This document shows positions 36,059 through 45,877 of a stretch of DNA of 64,000 nt, piece after piece (the stretch's first letter is position 1; every line of letters starts with the position of its first letter). Origin of the DNA: Dolichospermum planctonicum (GTDB lineage: Bacteria > Cyanobacteriota > Cyanobacteriia > Cyanobacteriales > Nostocaceae); contig NZ_BJCF01000005.1 in NCBI RefSeq assembly GCF_005402965.1, positions 94,327 through 158,326 on the forward strand, read 5' to 3'. The position numbers were made by a program, and so were the translations under genes. The notes below the pieces were generated by a model. It worked only from the letters and a program-made list of their open reading frames with translations, ran no database searches and was not told where the DNA came from.

Positions 36059-36595
36059 ATGTTACAGCATATTAAATCTCAAAAAACATTGACGCGAATT
36101 ATATTAGTAGGGATATTGACAACATTTATATTTATGAATTTAGGAAATCTCAGATACCAGACAGCAAATGCAGCCATTACTCAATTAGGAAAACCACCAG
36201 GAGAAGTTATTTATCGTTCCCAAGTGAAATTAGATGATCAATCAGGAAAAGTTTGGCAAGTTGTATTATTTAAACAAGTCTATTCAGAGCAACCATCTAA
36301 TATCAATCTTCGCTTAGTTGGCTTTCCAAATTCTGCGGAATTAATTCACCCCCAACCGTTAAGAATTACTACGAATACAGGTAAAGTTTGGAATGCTAAT
36401 GATGTGTTTTTAGATACAGCCCCAGCCCCCACAATTGGTCAATATGATTTCACAGAAATTTTACCCCAATTACCTCCAGAATCTCTAACTTTGGGCATAC
36501 CTGTACCCGGTAATAAATTCATTAATATTCTAGTTCCTATTCATGTTGTCAAAGAATGGCAATCATTACAATCATTAATTGCCAATGAAAGTTAA
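36059..36595 (+). CDS. DUF3122 family exported protein inside the hox cluster
   Basis: 178 residues with an N-terminal hydrophobic segment and a cleavage site near TANAA, so probably exported. WQVVLFKQVYSEQPSNINLRLVGFP and GQYDFTEILPQLPPESLTL match the DUF3122 pattern found in cyanobacteria. No enzymatic motif. A gene interposed between hoxU and hoxY is also known in Nostoc hox clusters; whether it acts on the hydrogenase is unknown. Only 12 bases separate it from hoxY. Confidence 0.75.
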   Translation: MLQHIKSQKTLTRIILVGILTTFIFMNLGNLRYQTANAAITQLGKPPGEVIYRSQVKLDDQSGKVWQVVLFKQVYSEQPSNINLRLVGFPNSAELIHPQPLRITTNTGKVWNANDVFLDTAPAPTIGQYDFTEILPQLPPESLTLGIPVPGNKFINILVPIHVVKEWQSLQSLIANES

Positions 36596-36607
36596 AAAGG
36601 TAAAAAA

Positions 36608-37153
36608 ATGAGTAAAATAAAATTAGCAACAGTGTGGTTAGGTGGGTGTTCCGGTTGTCATATGTCCTTCCTAGATTTAGATGAATGGTTAATAGACTTA
36701 GCCGCACAAGTAGATATAGTTTATAGTCCCATTGCTGATATTAAAGAGTATCCAGAAAATGTAGATTTAGTATTAGTTGAAGGAGCTATAGCTAATGAAG
36801 AACATTTAGAATTAATTTACAAAATTAGACAACGGACTAAAACCATAGTTTCCTTTGGTGATTGTGCTGTTACTGGCAATGTTACCGCTTTACGCAATCT
36901 TGCCGGTGGTGCAGAACCCGCATTACAATTAGCTTATATTCAAGCGGCTAATATTCATCAACAAATCCCTAATTCTCCCGGAATTGTTCCCCCCTTATTA
37001 AATAAAGTTGTCCCCGTACATAAAGTAGTAACAGTTGATATTTATTTACCCGGTTGTCCACCTTCAGCAGATCGTATTCGCGCCGCAATTACACCTTTAT
37101 TAAAAGGAGAAAAGCCGGAAATTATCGGCCGAGAAATGATTAAATTTGGTTAA
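36608..37153 (+). CDS. hoxY: HoxY, small subunit of the bidirectional NiFe hydrogenase
   Basis: 181 residues. WLGGCSGCHMSFLDLDEW, SFGDCAVTGN and LPGCPPSADRI give the four cysteines of the proximal [4Fe-4S] cluster. It relays electrons between the HoxH active site and HoxU/HoxF in the cytoplasm; no Tat signal, as expected for the soluble enzyme. Confidence 0.97.
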   Translation: MSKIKLATVWLGGCSGCHMSFLDLDEWLIDLAAQVDIVYSPIADIKEYPENVDLVLVEGAIANEEHLELIYKIRQRTKTIVSFGDCAVTGNVTALRNLAGGAEPALQLAYIQAANIHQQIPNSPGIVPPLLNKVVPVHKVVTVDIYLPGCPPSADRIRAAITPLLKGEKPEIIGREMIKFG

Positions 37154-37178
37154 TTTAATTTTGGATTTGGATTTTTAA

Positions 37179-37206
37179 TTTTGAATTATTTTTTTTGAAT
37201 TATTTT
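37179..37206. repeat. 14-base perfect tandem duplication
   Basis: TTTTGAATTATTTT occurs twice head to tail, just before the ribosome binding site (GGAGG) of the CBS gene. Confidence 0.9.
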
Positions 37207-37217
37207 GGAGGTAAATT

Positions 37218-37823
37218 ATGTTAACAGCAGCCGATGTTATGACTAAAGATGTAGCAATGATTCGCAGTTCAGCAACAGCAAAAGAAGCAGTTGATTTAAT
37301 GCGTTCTAGAGATTGGAGAGCATTAATTGTAGATCGTCGTCATGAACAAGATGCCTATGGCATTATCACAGAAAGTGACATTGTTTATAAGGTGATTTCC
37401 TATAGCAAAGACCCGAATAAAGTCCGCGTTTATGAAATTATGACTAAACCTTGTATTGTTGTCAATCCAGAATTAGGTTTAGAATATGTAGCCAGATTAT
37501 TTGCTAACCATCATCTGCGACGTGCGCCTGTAATTAGTGGTAAACTATTAGGAATTATTTCCTTAACTGACATTTTAGCCCGGAGTAGTTGTTTAGAACA
37601 ACCACGCTCATTTTTGTTAGAACAAGAATTACAAGATGAAATTAAAAAAGCTCGCATTGTTTGTGCAGAAAAAGGTGTTAATTCCACAGAATGTGCAGCC
37701 GCTTGGGATGTGGTAGAAGAAATACAAGCCGAAATTGCTCACCAACGGGCCGAAAAACCCCTAAAAACTGCCTTTGAAGATTATTGTGATGAATATCCAG
37801 AATTAGAGTCCTGGCGATTCTAA
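37218..37823 (+). CDS. CBS-domain protein inside the hox cluster
   Basis: 201 residues. Two CBS motifs (residues about 5-62 and 72-125: ADVMTKDVAMI ... GIITESDI, YEIMTKPCIVV ... GIISLTDILAR), then a helical tail of about 75 residues. CBS pairs bind adenosine nucleotides and sense energy state. Placed between hoxY and hoxH as in Nostoc, so it may couple hydrogenase expression or activity to energy charge (inference). Confidence 0.9.
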   Translation: MLTAADVMTKDVAMIRSSATAKEAVDLMRSRDWRALIVDRRHEQDAYGIITESDIVYKVISYSKDPNKVRVYEIMTKPCIVVNPELGLEYVARLFANHHLRRAPVISGKLLGIISLTDILARSSCLEQPRSFLLEQELQDEIKKARIVCAEKGVNSTECAAAWDVVEEIQAEIAHQRAEKPLKTAFEDYCDEYPELESWRF

Positions 37824-37899
37824 ATTGCGGCTAAACAAAGTCTGTCTGCGCGGACCCAATTCCCTATTCCCTGTGATCACCAATAACTAAATTATGATT

Positions 37900-37919
37900 A
37901 TGAAAAAATATGAAAAAAA
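37900..37919. repeat. 10-base near-perfect duplication of the hoxH start
   Basis: ATGAAAAAAT is followed by ATGAAAAAAA; the second ATG (37910) starts hoxH, the first opens an out-of-frame ninecodon frame. A competing start codon 10 bases upstream could lower translation. Confidence 0.75.
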
Positions 37920-39358
37920 TCATTATTGACCCCGTAACTCGCATTGAAGGCCATGCCAAAATTAGTATCTATCTAGATGATGAAGGTCAGGTAAATGATG
38001 CTCGATTTCATGTCACTGAATTTCGCGGTTTTGAAAAGTTTTGTGTTGGTCGTCCTTTCCCAGAAATGCCAGGAATTACTGCGAGAATTTGCGGTATTTG
38101 TCCGGTAAGTCACTTGTTAGCTTCAGCTAAAACAGGAGATGGCATCTTAGCGGTAAAAATCCCTAAAACAGCCTCTCAATTACGTCGTTTGATAAATTTA
38201 GGTCAAATTGTCCAATCCCATGCCCTCAGCTTCTTTCACCTCAGCGCTCCCGACTTATTATTAGGCATGGATAGCGCACCAGAAAAACGGAATATTTTTG
38301 GTTTAATTGCTGCTGAACCAGAATTAGCTAGAGGTGGTATTCGTTTACGGCAATTTGGACAGGAAATCATTGAATTATTAGGAGGGAAAAAAATCCATCC
38401 TTCTTGGGCTGTTCCTGGTGGGGTAAGTCACCCTTTAACCCAAGAAAATCGCGCCCATATTCAACAACGGATTCCTGAAGCAAAATCTACGGTCATTAAT
38501 GCTATTGAGTTGTTTAAACAGTTGTTGAAAATTTATCAAAAAGAAGTTAAAACTTTTGGTAATTTTCCGAGTTTATTTATGGGTTTAGTCAGTGCTGACG
38601 GTTTATGGGAAACTTATGATGGATATATCCGATTTGTTGATAGTGCCGGAAATATTGTTGCTGATAAACTTGACCCCAATAACTATCATGAATTTATTGC
38701 TGAAGCGGTGCAAGCAGACTCTTATTTAAAATCACCTTATTATCTTCCTTTGGGTTATCCCGATAGCAGTGATCATTGTCGTTTAGATAGTGGAATGTAC
38801 CGTGTTGGACCCCTGGCCAGATTGAATATTTGTAGTCATATTGGTACATCTTTAGCCGACGCGGAATTAAAAGAATTTCGTAGTTATGAAAATGGCACTG
38901 TTAAATCATCATTTTTCTATCATTATGCCCGGTTAATTGAAATTTTAGCAGCCATCGAACACATAGAAATTATCTTAGATGATCCTGATATTTTATCAAC
39001 TCGTCTCCGGGCAGAAGCTGGGATTAATTGCTTGGAATCTGTGGGTGTAAGTGAAGCACCAAGGGGGACATTATTCCATCATTATCAAGTTGATGAAAAC
39101 GGTTTAATGTTAAAAGTAAATTTGATTATTGCTACTGGTCAAAATAACTTAGCAATGAATCGCACAGTTGCCCAAATTGCCCGCCATTTTATCCAAGGTG
39201 ATAACATAAAAGAAGGAATGTTAAACCGTGTCGAAGCCGGAATTAGGGCTTTTGATCCTTGTTTGAGTTGTTCTACTCACGCTATGGGACAAATGCCTTT
39301 ATTAATAGAAGTAGTAAATAAAAATGGTACTGTAGTTAATCAAATTTGCCGTGATTAA
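37910..39358 (+). CDS. hoxH: HoxH, large NiFe subunit of the bidirectional hydrogenase
   Basis: 482 residues. The Ni-Fe ligands are in [10 protein letters not shown] (N-terminal CxxC) and DPCLSCSTH (C-terminal CxxC). The precursor extends past the final His ([11 protein letters not shown]...), so the C-terminal peptide is to be removed by HoxW, present downstream. Catalyses reversible H2 oxidation with NAD(P)H or ferredoxin. A duplicated start region lies before the gene. Confidence 0.97.
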   Translation: MKKIIIDPVTRIEGHAKISIYLDDEGQVNDARFHVTEFRGFEKFCVGRPFPEMPGITARICGICPVSHLLASAKTGDGILAVKIPKTASQLRRLINLGQIVQSHALSFFHLSAPDLLLGMDSAPEKRNIFGLIAAEPELARGGIRLRQFGQEIIELLGGKKIHPSWAVPGGVSHPLTQENRAHIQQRIPEAKSTVINAIELFKQLLKIYQKEVKTFGNFPSLFMGLVSADGLWETYDGYIRFVDSAGNIVADKLDPNNYHEFIAEAVQADSYLKSPYYLPLGYPDSSDHCRLDSGMYRVGPLARLNICSHIGTSLADAELKEFRSYENGTVKSSFFYHYARLIEILAAIEHIEIILDDPDILSTRLRAEAGINCLESVGVSEAPRGTLFHHYQVDENGLMLKVNLIIATGQNNLAMNRTVAQIARHFIQGDNIKEGMLNRVEAGIRAFDPCLSCSTHAMGQMPLLIEVVNKNGTVVNQICRD

Positions 39359-39439
39359 GTTAATTATTTAGATCACCGACTTCTTGAAACTTGTATTTAT
39401 ATGATATAATTTAAGCTAAACTCATATTACCCAAATTTT

Positions 39440-40018
39440 ATGACTCTTGCTACTGCTAAACGCTTTACTATAACTGAATATCACCGTCTAGCAGACCTTG
39501 ACTTCTTCACAGAAGATGACAGAGTTGAACTAATTAAAGGTGAAATTATCAAAATGGCTGCAAAAGGTAAAGCACATTCTGTTTGTAATACTCGTTTATA
39601 TAGAGAGTTATTCAAGTTACTGGAAGAAAAGGCTACTATCCGCGGACAAGAACCTATTATTATTAATGATAGCGAACCAGAACCAGATTTAGTAATTGTT
39701 AAAAATACACCTGATGATTATTTTTTAAATCATCCTACACCATCTGATATTTTCCTAGTTATTGAAGTAGCTGATTCATATTTAAAATATGACCAAGAAG
39801 TAAAGTTACCTTTATATGCAGAAGCCGGTATTTCAGATTATTGGATCTTTAACTTAATCGCCTATCATTTAGAATGCTATTGTCAACCATATCAAGATTT
39901 ACAAGGTAAATTTGGCTATCGTCACAAATCAATTATCCTCCCTAATGAGTCTGTCAAATTGCCATCTTTCCCGGAATTAATTTTAGATTTAACTAAAGTA
40001 TTTCCAGTCAAAAATTGA
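39440..40018 (+). CDS. Uma2 family (DUF820) endonuclease-like protein
   Basis: 192 residues. RFTITEYHRLADLDFFTEDDRVELIKGEI is the standard N-terminus of this family; PEPDLVIVK, FLVIEVADSYLKYDQEVKLPLYAEAGISDYWIFN give the Asp, Glu and Lys of a PD-(D/E)XK site. Fourth Uma2 gene here and the most canonical. It sits between hoxH and hoxW on the same strand; the hydrogenase gene order is interrupted by it and by the pentapeptide gene. Confidence 0.92.
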   Translation: MTLATAKRFTITEYHRLADLDFFTEDDRVELIKGEIIKMAAKGKAHSVCNTRLYRELFKLLEEKATIRGQEPIIINDSEPEPDLVIVKNTPDDYFLNHPTPSDIFLVIEVADSYLKYDQEVKLPLYAEAGISDYWIFNLIAYHLECYCQPYQDLQGKFGYRHKSIILPNESVKLPSFPELILDLTKVFPVKN

Positions 40019-40099
40019 GTTATAAAATTAAAATTTGCAAAAATTGAGAAAATATGCTATTTTAGTTTTGAATTAGTATACTGGCCTATTTTTGACAAT

Positions 40100-40121
40100 T
40101 TATATTAATGTTATATTAATG
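40100..40121. repeat. 11-base perfect tandem duplication
   Basis: TTATATTAATG occurs twice head to tail in the spacer between the Uma2 and pentapeptide genes. Confidence 0.88.
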
Positions 40122-40162
40122 CAAGTATAAATAATCAGCGGCTAATATAGCCGCATCAATAT

Positions 40163-40561
40163 TTATACTGATGTTTGACTCATGGTTAAACCTGCTGTAA
40201 TAGGGTCAAAATCTGGAGGAAAATGGGTGTTATGGTTATAATCTGCTTTTTCTAAATGCGTCCCCTGTAAATTAGCTGTACGCAAGTTGGCAGAAATCAA
40301 CATCGCTCCTCGCAAATCTGTATTTTGTAAATTAGCTTGACTCAAATCGCTAAAACTCAAATCACATCCCCGCAAATTAGCGTCGCTGAGGTTAGCTTTG
40401 CTCAAATCAGCATAGCTGAAATTAGAGCCTTTTAAGTCCAAACCCTGGAAATTAGCGTCGCTTAATTCTGTTCTCTCAAAGTCTCTTTTTCCCGCTGTAT
40501 ATTCTTCTACAATCTTAGCAGCAGTGCTATTAATTGACTTTTGAAAATTTACTTCAGGCAT
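40163..40561 (-). CDS. pentapeptide repeat protein
   Basis: 132 residues from the ATG at 40561; a longer start at 40609 adds 16 residues. About sixteen A(D/N)LxX repeats run from residue 35 (LSDANFQGLDLKGSNFSYADLSKANLSDANLRGCDL...), forming a right-handed quadrilateral beta helix. Short N-terminal helical region. Function unknown; such proteins are numerous in cyanobacteria. Divergent from hoxW. Confidence 0.88.
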   Translation of the reverse strand: MPEVNFQKSINSTAAKIVEEYTAGKRDFERTELSDANFQGLDLKGSNFSYADLSKANLSDANLRGCDLSFSDLSQANLQNTDLRGAMLISANLRTANLQGTHLEKADYNHNTHFPPDFDPITAGLTMSQTSV

Positions 40562-40686
40562 AAAACAGCCTCGCAATTTATTTAAAATTTTTACAGGTTT
40601 TATAACCATACCTGAGGGTATTATATAACTGATGAGCTGAAAAATAAATACCCTATTTACATAAATTTATAAAAGAAATAAGAGAA

Positions 40687-41130
40687 ATGAGCGTAACTAC
40701 AATTATAATTGGTTATGGCAATGAATTACGCAGTGATGATGCCATTGGTCAAAAAGTCGCCAATATTATCAATTCTTGGCATTTATCTGATGTTGAATCT
40801 CTTGCAGTTCACCAACTTACCCCAGAATTAGCAGCAAATTTAGCAAATGTCAATTTAGCAATTTTTGTAGATGCTATGATGAGTTCAGAATCGGAAAATG
40901 TGGAAGTGGAGTCTATATTGCCCACTGAATCTAATATGATGTTAGGACATATTGGTGATCCGCGATCGCTTTTATCTCTGACTAAATACCTCTATGGTTA
41001 TTGTCCAACTGCTTGGTTAGTCACAGTACCAGGGGTTAATTTTGAATTAGGAGATTGTCTTTCCCCCATAGCAGAAATAGGAATTAATATAGCTTTAAAT
41101 AAAATAATTAATATTATTGGTAGAGGATAA
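40687..41130 (+). CDS. hoxW: HoxW, hydrogenase large-subunit maturation protease
   Basis: 147 residues. GYGNELRSDDAIGQKVA is the start of the family (Ni-binding Glu/Asp), with IFVDAMM and GHIGDPRSL providing further metal ligands. It clips the C-terminal peptide from HoxH after Ni-Fe insertion. Its closeness to hoxH favours HoxW over the uptake-hydrogenase protease HupW. Confidence 0.88.
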   Translation: MSVTTIIIGYGNELRSDDAIGQKVANIINSWHLSDVESLAVHQLTPELAANLANVNLAIFVDAMMSSESENVEVESILPTESNMMLGHIGDPRSLLSLTKYLYGYCPTAWLVTVPGVNFELGDCLSPIAEIGINIALNKIINIIGRG

Positions 41131-41195
41131 AATCTTACTTGAGACTGGGAAACGATATAATATAAAAATTAACTACAAATCACTCGGAGTTATAA

Positions 41196-43967
41196 ATGGA
41201 AACATTTACTAAAAAAACTAGCGATAAAGCTCATGATATCTTGCAAGTGAGCAGAATTAACCCCTTAGATGCTATATTCCAACCGCAAACTGTAGCTGTA
41301 ATTGGTGCTACCGAAAAACCTGGAAGTGTGGGACGAAATTTACTTTGGAACTTAATTACTAATCCCTTTGGAGGGACTGTTTTCCCTATTAATCTTTACC
41401 GTCATAGTGTATTAGGAATTAAGGCTTATTCTACTATATTTGATGTTCCTGAAAAAATTGATTTAGCTGTTATTGCTACCCCTGCACCAACCGTACCCAA
41501 AATTATATCTGATTGTGTTGAGGCGGGAATTAAAGGTGCAATTATTATTTCTGCTGGCTTTAAGGAAGCGGGGGAAAAAGGTCTAGTGTTAGAACAGGAA
41601 ATACTGCAACAAGCACAAGGAGGAAAAATTAGAATTATTGGTCCTAATTGTTTAGGAGTAATGAATCCAAACACTGGGTTAAATGCTACTTTTGCCAGTA
41701 AAATGGCGCGTCCGGGAAATGTCGGTTTCATTAGCCAAAGCGGGGCTTTATGTACATCAATTCTGGACTGGAGTTTAAAAGAAAATGTGGGTTTTAGTGC
41801 CTTTATTTCTATCGGTTCAATGTTAGATATTGGTTGGGGTGATTTAATTTATTATCTGGGTGATGATCCTCAGACAAAAAGTATTGTAATTTATATGGAA
41901 TCTATTGGAAATGCGCGTTCTTTTCTGTCAGCAGCGCGAGAAGTGGCTTTAACAAAACCGATAATTGTGATTAAAGCCGGTCGTACCGCAGCCGCAGCTA
42001 AAGCCGCAGCTTCTCACACGGGTGCATTAACAGGAAGTGATGCTGTTTTAGATGCAGCTTTTCGTCGTTGTGGGGTATTACGAGTCAATAGTATTTCCGA
42101 TTTATTTGATATGTCGGAAGTATTAGCAAAACAACCCCGTCCCCAGGGTTCACGGTTGACGATTTTAACTAATGCTGGTGGTCCAGGAGTATTAGCAACA
42201 GATACTTTAATTGAAAATGGTGGAGAATTAGCAACTATTTCCCCCGAAACAATGACCTCTTTAAATGAAATTTTACCACCACAATGGAGTCATAATAATC
42301 CTATTGATATTTTAGGAGATGCTGACCCTCAACGTTATCAAAAAGCTTTAGAAATTGTCACTAAAGATCCCAATAGTGACGGTTTATTAGTAATTTTAAC
42401 ACCCCAATCTATGACAGATCCTACCAAAATTGCAGTACAATTAAAAGCCTACGCGCAACTGTCTAATAAGCCGATTTTAGCTAGTTGGATGGGTGGTAAT
42501 GATGTGGCTGCGGGAGAACAAATTCTGAATAGTCAAGGTATTCCCACTTATGCTTACCCTGACGCAGCCGCGCGGGTATTTAGTTATATGTGGAAGTCGA
42601 GTTATAACCTGCGCGGTATTTATGAAACTCCGGTTTTACCAACATTAATTTGTGATGTTAATACTCGCAATTGTGCTAATATTGCAAATATTATGCAAGC
42701 TGCAAGAACAGCAAAAAGAACAATTCTCACAGAATTTGAATCTAAAGAAATTTTAGCCGCTTATGGTATTCCTGTAGTTGTTGGTTGCATTGCTAAAAGT
42801 GCAGACCAAGCCATCAAATGTGCAGAAAATATTGGTTATCCGGTGGTTTTAAAGCTATATTCTCAAACAATTACCCATAAAACTGATGTGGGAGGTGTGC
42901 AGTTAAATTTACAAAATGGGGAAGCTGTAAAACTTGCTTATGAGCATATTGAAACATCAGTAAAAGAGAAAGGAAAAGCAGAAGATTTTCTTGGTGTTAC
43001 TGTACAACCAATGGTAAAAACCGACGGTTATGAATTGATTATTGGTAGTAGTTTAGATCCCCAATTTGGACCAGTATTATTATTTGGTACTGGAGGACAA
43101 TTAGTAGAAATATTTCAGGACAGTTCCCTGGCACTTCCTCCTCTTAATACCACCCTAGCACGACGGATGATGGAACAAACAAAAATTTATCAAGCATTGT
43201 CAGGAGTCAGAGGACGCAAAAGTATTAATATTTCTGCCCTTGAACAATTAATGGTAGAATTTAGTCAATTAGTTATAGAACAACCTGATATTAAAGAAAT
43301 TGATATTAATCCATTATTAGCTTTTCCTCCAACTCCAGAAAATCCTAGAGGATTAATTGCATTAGATGCGAGAATAGTTTTACATTCTCCTGATCTGACA
43401 GAAAATCAATTACCAAAATTAGCAATTCGTCCCTATCCTAGTCAATATATTAGTAATTGGCAATTGAAAAATGGTATACCAGTTATTATTCGTCCTATTC
43501 GTCCTGAAGACGAACCGTTAATGGTAGAATTTCACAAAACTCTATCAGCAGAAAGTGTCTATTTCCGCTATTTCCACTTAATTAAATTGAGTCAACGCAT
43601 TACCCATGAAAGACTAACCAGGATGTGTTTTATTGACTATGATCGAGAAATGGCCTTAGTTGCAGAATACCAAAATCCTGAAACAAAAAACAGGGAAATA
43701 TTAGCAGTAGGAAGATTAAGTAAATCACATGAAAATAAAAGCGCGGAATTTGCTATACTGGTGAGTGATAAGTTTCAATATCAAGGTTTGGGTACGGAAT
43801 TACTCAGGAAATTACTAGAAGTTGGTAAAAATGAGAAAATCTGCTGTATCTATGCTGACATCTTAGCTGATAATTCAGTGATGCAGCAAGTATGTAAAAA
43901 ACTCAGTTTTCAGATTTCACATACTGATGATCAAACTGTTTTGAAATCAGAAATTAAACTCACATAA
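41196..43967 (+). CDS. fusion of ADP-forming acyl-CoA synthetase and GNAT acetyltransferase
   Basis: 923 residues. A CoA-binding Rossmann domain (about 25-150, [18 protein letters not shown]), a succinyl-CoA-ligase-like domain with the phosphohistidine near residue 274 ([12 protein letters not shown]), an ATP-grasp domain (about 505-720) and a C-terminal GNAT domain (about 755-920, [25 protein letters not shown]). This is the PatZ-type architecture, a bacterial lysine acetyltransferase; an acyl-CoA synthetase activity may be retained because the His and ATP-grasp motifs look intact. Last gene in this direction after hoxW. Confidence 0.9.
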   Translation: METFTKKTSDKAHDILQVSRINPLDAIFQPQTVAVIGATEKPGSVGRNLLWNLITNPFGGTVFPINLYRHSVLGIKAYSTIFDVPEKIDLAVIATPAPTVPKIISDCVEAGIKGAIIISAGFKEAGEKGLVLEQEILQQAQGGKIRIIGPNCLGVMNPNTGLNATFASKMARPGNVGFISQSGALCTSILDWSLKENVGFSAFISIGSMLDIGWGDLIYYLGDDPQTKSIVIYMESIGNARSFLSAAREVALTKPIIVIKAGRTAAAAKAAASHTGALTGSDAVLDAAFRRCGVLRVNSISDLFDMSEVLAKQPRPQGSRLTILTNAGGPGVLATDTLIENGGELATISPETMTSLNEILPPQWSHNNPIDILGDADPQRYQKALEIVTKDPNSDGLLVILTPQSMTDPTKIAVQLKAYAQLSNKPILASWMGGNDVAAGEQILNSQGIPTYAYPDAAARVFSYMWKSSYNLRGIYETPVLPTLICDVNTRNCANIANIMQAARTAKRTILTEFESKEILAAYGIPVVVGCIAKSADQAIKCAENIGYPVVLKLYSQTITHKTDVGGVQLNLQNGEAVKLAYEHIETSVKEKGKAEDFLGVTVQPMVKTDGYELIIGSSLDPQFGPVLLFGTGGQLVEIFQDSSLALPPLNTTLARRMMEQTKIYQALSGVRGRKSINISALEQLMVEFSQLVIEQPDIKEIDINPLLAFPPTPENPRGLIALDARIVLHSPDLTENQLPKLAIRPYPSQYISNWQLKNGIPVIIRPIRPEDEPLMVEFHKTLSAESVYFRYFHLIKLSQRITHERLTRMCFIDYDREMALVAEYQNPETKNREILAVGRLSKSHENKSAEFAILVSDKFQYQGLGTELLRKLLEVGKNEKICCIYADILADNSVMQQVCKKLSFQISHTDDQTVLKSEIKLT

Positions 43968-44000
43968 AATCTCAGATACAAGGTACAGTACATTTAACTG

Positions 44001-44043
44001 GAGTGAGGTACAATTTATGCGGGCAAGATGCCCGCACCACAAG
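44001..44043. repeat. dispersed palindromic repeat, copy 1
   Basis: GAGTGAGGTAC... with palindrome GCGGGCAAGATGCCCGC inside, ending ...CACCACAAG. A second copy at 45709-45751 has the same order and orientation, with a few differences. Confidence 0.85.
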
Positions 44044-44132
44044 ATTTTAATATGTTTATGACTGTACTTCAGAATATCGGGAACTACTGTAAAAAATAAG
44101 ACTAAGAATTAAACCAGGGAATAAATTCCCTA

Positions 44133-44158
44133 TTTCATAGCGAAATTTCATAGCGAAA
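44133..44158. repeat. 13-base perfect tandem duplication
   Basis: TTTCATAGCGAAA occurs twice head to tail, just before the frame starting at 44164. Confidence 0.9.
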
Positions 44159-44163
44159 GTGGG

Positions 44164-44712
44164 TTGTTATTTCCTGGGGTATTAATGTATTTGCGAACTG
44201 CTGAAGGTACAGATGCTTTAGCGTGCATAAATAAGGAAGGTAAAAGCGTTACTCAATCGCAAATGAGAATATTAAGAGTTGCTAGATGTAACCGGGATAC
44301 ACCCCCCTTAAAAAGACATCCCCAACACCATGAAATTGTCTCTCAAGGGGCTGATTTAATCTTAGAACAGCAAAACTCAACGGGAGGACAATTGGGAAGT
44401 CCTAAAAGTGCAAGATATCGCACCTATTATAAATTAGATGCTTATATTAAAAGAACGGAAACACCGTTATTTCCATCAGGAGAAGATTGGCAAAATTTGA
44501 AAAAAGCTGTTGAGGAAATCTATCTTTATCCTTTAAAAGAAACCACAGTGATTAAAATTAATCGTCAGTTGAAAAGTGGAATTACAGATGAACAATTAGC
44601 GACAATGATTGTCTCTTTACGTGATAATAATTCTTTGTGTATTATTCATCCTGAAGATGTACAGCAGGAAGCGCGGATTATTTGTTCATTAGGGTTATTT
44701 TCAGTACCTTAA
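44164..44712 (+). CDS. protein of unknown function, possibly the C-terminal piece of a helicase
   Basis: 182 residues from a TTG; ATG at 44185 gives 175. The composition looks real (charged, no low complexity). The final part, VIKINRQLKSGITDEQLATM ... EDVQQEARIICSLGLFSVP, resembles the tail of large cyanobacterial helicase proteins, and the frame lacks any N-terminal motor domain. So it may be a truncated remnant or a separate small gene. No ribosome binding site stands out. Confidence 0.4.
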   Translation: MLFPGVLMYLRTAEGTDALACINKEGKSVTQSQMRILRVARCNRDTPPLKRHPQHHEIVSQGADLILEQQNSTGGQLGSPKSARYRTYYKLDAYIKRTETPLFPSGEDWQNLKKAVEEIYLYPLKETTVIKINRQLKSGITDEQLATMIVSLRDNNSLCIIHPEDVQQEARIICSLGLFSVP

Positions 44713-44958
44713 TCTTGTCCCCAGTTTCCGACTCAGAGTGGTATTTAGAGGCTGTAATTCGCCTACAGAGTGTAGAAATCAGGAATTTAACTGGTTAATA
44801 ACCGCAATATCGAATAGCTGTAACCAATTTTCAGAATTTTGTCCATAATCACCATAATTCCGATAGAGTTGTGATATTTTACTTATTATAGGTGTGATAC
44901 CATCACATCTGACACTTAAATAACAATGAATTGCGGTTAAACCCCTATAAATCTATCA

Positions 44959-45453
44959 ATGTACAGTAGTAATCTGAGTAGTCATCTGAATACAGATTGG
45001 AATAGCCAAAACTATGCTCTTCTGGAGCTTTCTGCAAAAGTAGAATACGCACTCCTAGCACTGTTAGAACTAGCCAAGCATCATGATAAAAAAGTTCCTC
45101 TGACCATAAACGAGATAGCAGCCAAACAACCCATACCAGAACGCTATCTGGAACAAATTCTCGCTCAATTGCGACGTGCGGGTATCGTACAGAGTCAACG
45201 CGGCTCTAAAGGGGGTTTTGTGTTAATGAATGACCCGTGGCAAATTACTGTACTGGAAATTGTCACTTTGGTGGAGGGGGAACGAAAGGAAAAAGAAAGC
45301 ACTGAGAGATACACCCTAGAGAAAGCTTTGATTTTAGAAATCTGGGCAAAAGCTAATACTGCCTCAATAGAGGTTTTACGTGGCTATACACTCCAGGATT
45401 TGTACCAGGAAACAGAGACTCGCAGCCAAAATAGTCCCATGTATTACATTTAG
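44959..45453 (+). CDS. Rrf2 family transcriptional regulator
   Basis: 164 residues. The Rrf2 winged helix begins at LSAKVEYALLALLELAKHH, with the recognition helix region PERYLEQILAQLRRAGIVQSQRGSKGGFVL. No Cys cluster for Fe-S binding is present, so it is of the CymR type rather than the IscR type. CymR-like regulators control sulfur/cysteine metabolism; the neighbouring TauE-type permeases, often sulfite or sulfonate exporters, fit that idea, though the link is inference. Confidence 0.88.
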   Translation: MYSSNLSSHLNTDWNSQNYALLELSAKVEYALLALLELAKHHDKKVPLTINEIAAKQPIPERYLEQILAQLRRAGIVQSQRGSKGGFVLMNDPWQITVLEIVTLVEGERKEKESTERYTLEKALILEIWAKANTASIEVLRGYTLQDLYQETETRSQNSPMYYI

Positions 45454-45581
45454 CAAGAGGTGATAAAAATCAATGGTTAACTAAATTTTGAAACTTTCAT
45501 CATTACTAATATTAACAATTACTCCGTCATCTTCTGCATTTTGATTGCCATCATTTTTTTAGCAAAGCTAACAAACAAATA

Positions 45582-45689
45582 AGTGAGTTGGCGTGAAAAA
45601 TTGTCTTTATAGCACGGTTGCTTGAGTAAAGAGGTTTTCAGCGATTTTACATCTGTTTACAGAGGTTGGTTTTTTCATGCCAACTTACT
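45582..45689. mobile_element. candidate MITE with 19-20-base terminal inverted repeats
   Basis: AGTGAGTTGGCGTGAAAAA (45582-45600) and TTTTTTCATGCCAACTTACT (45670-45689) are near-perfect inverted repeats about 108 bases apart end to end. The interior is non-coding. No transposase in the window to match. Confidence 0.5.
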
Positions 45690-45708
45690 GTTACAGCAAG
45701 TTCAGATT

Positions 45709-45751
45709 GAGTGAGGTATACTTTATGCGGGCAAGATGCCCGCACCACAAG
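45709..45751. repeat. dispersed palindromic repeat, copy 2
   Basis: Same element as at 44001-44043, same orientation. The 1.7 kb between the copies holds the possible helicase tail and the Rrf2 gene. Confidence 0.85.
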
Positions 45752-45877
45752 AGTTTTATCATTGGTAAGGTGCGTCAGATATCAAGAATCTGTTTATTTG
45801 CAGGATTTATGCAGTAGCAAAGCACCCTACAACTTGTACTTTAAAGACAAATTAAAATGTAGAGAGACGAGGAGTAA

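Larger units (their letters stand above)
45454..45877. other. 424-base region with a candidate MITE and a dispersed repeat
   Basis: Contains the inverted-repeat element at 45582-45689 and the palindromic repeat at 45709-45751. No gene seen; an open frame at 45711-45926 runs through the repeat and is judged spurious. Confidence 0.6.
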
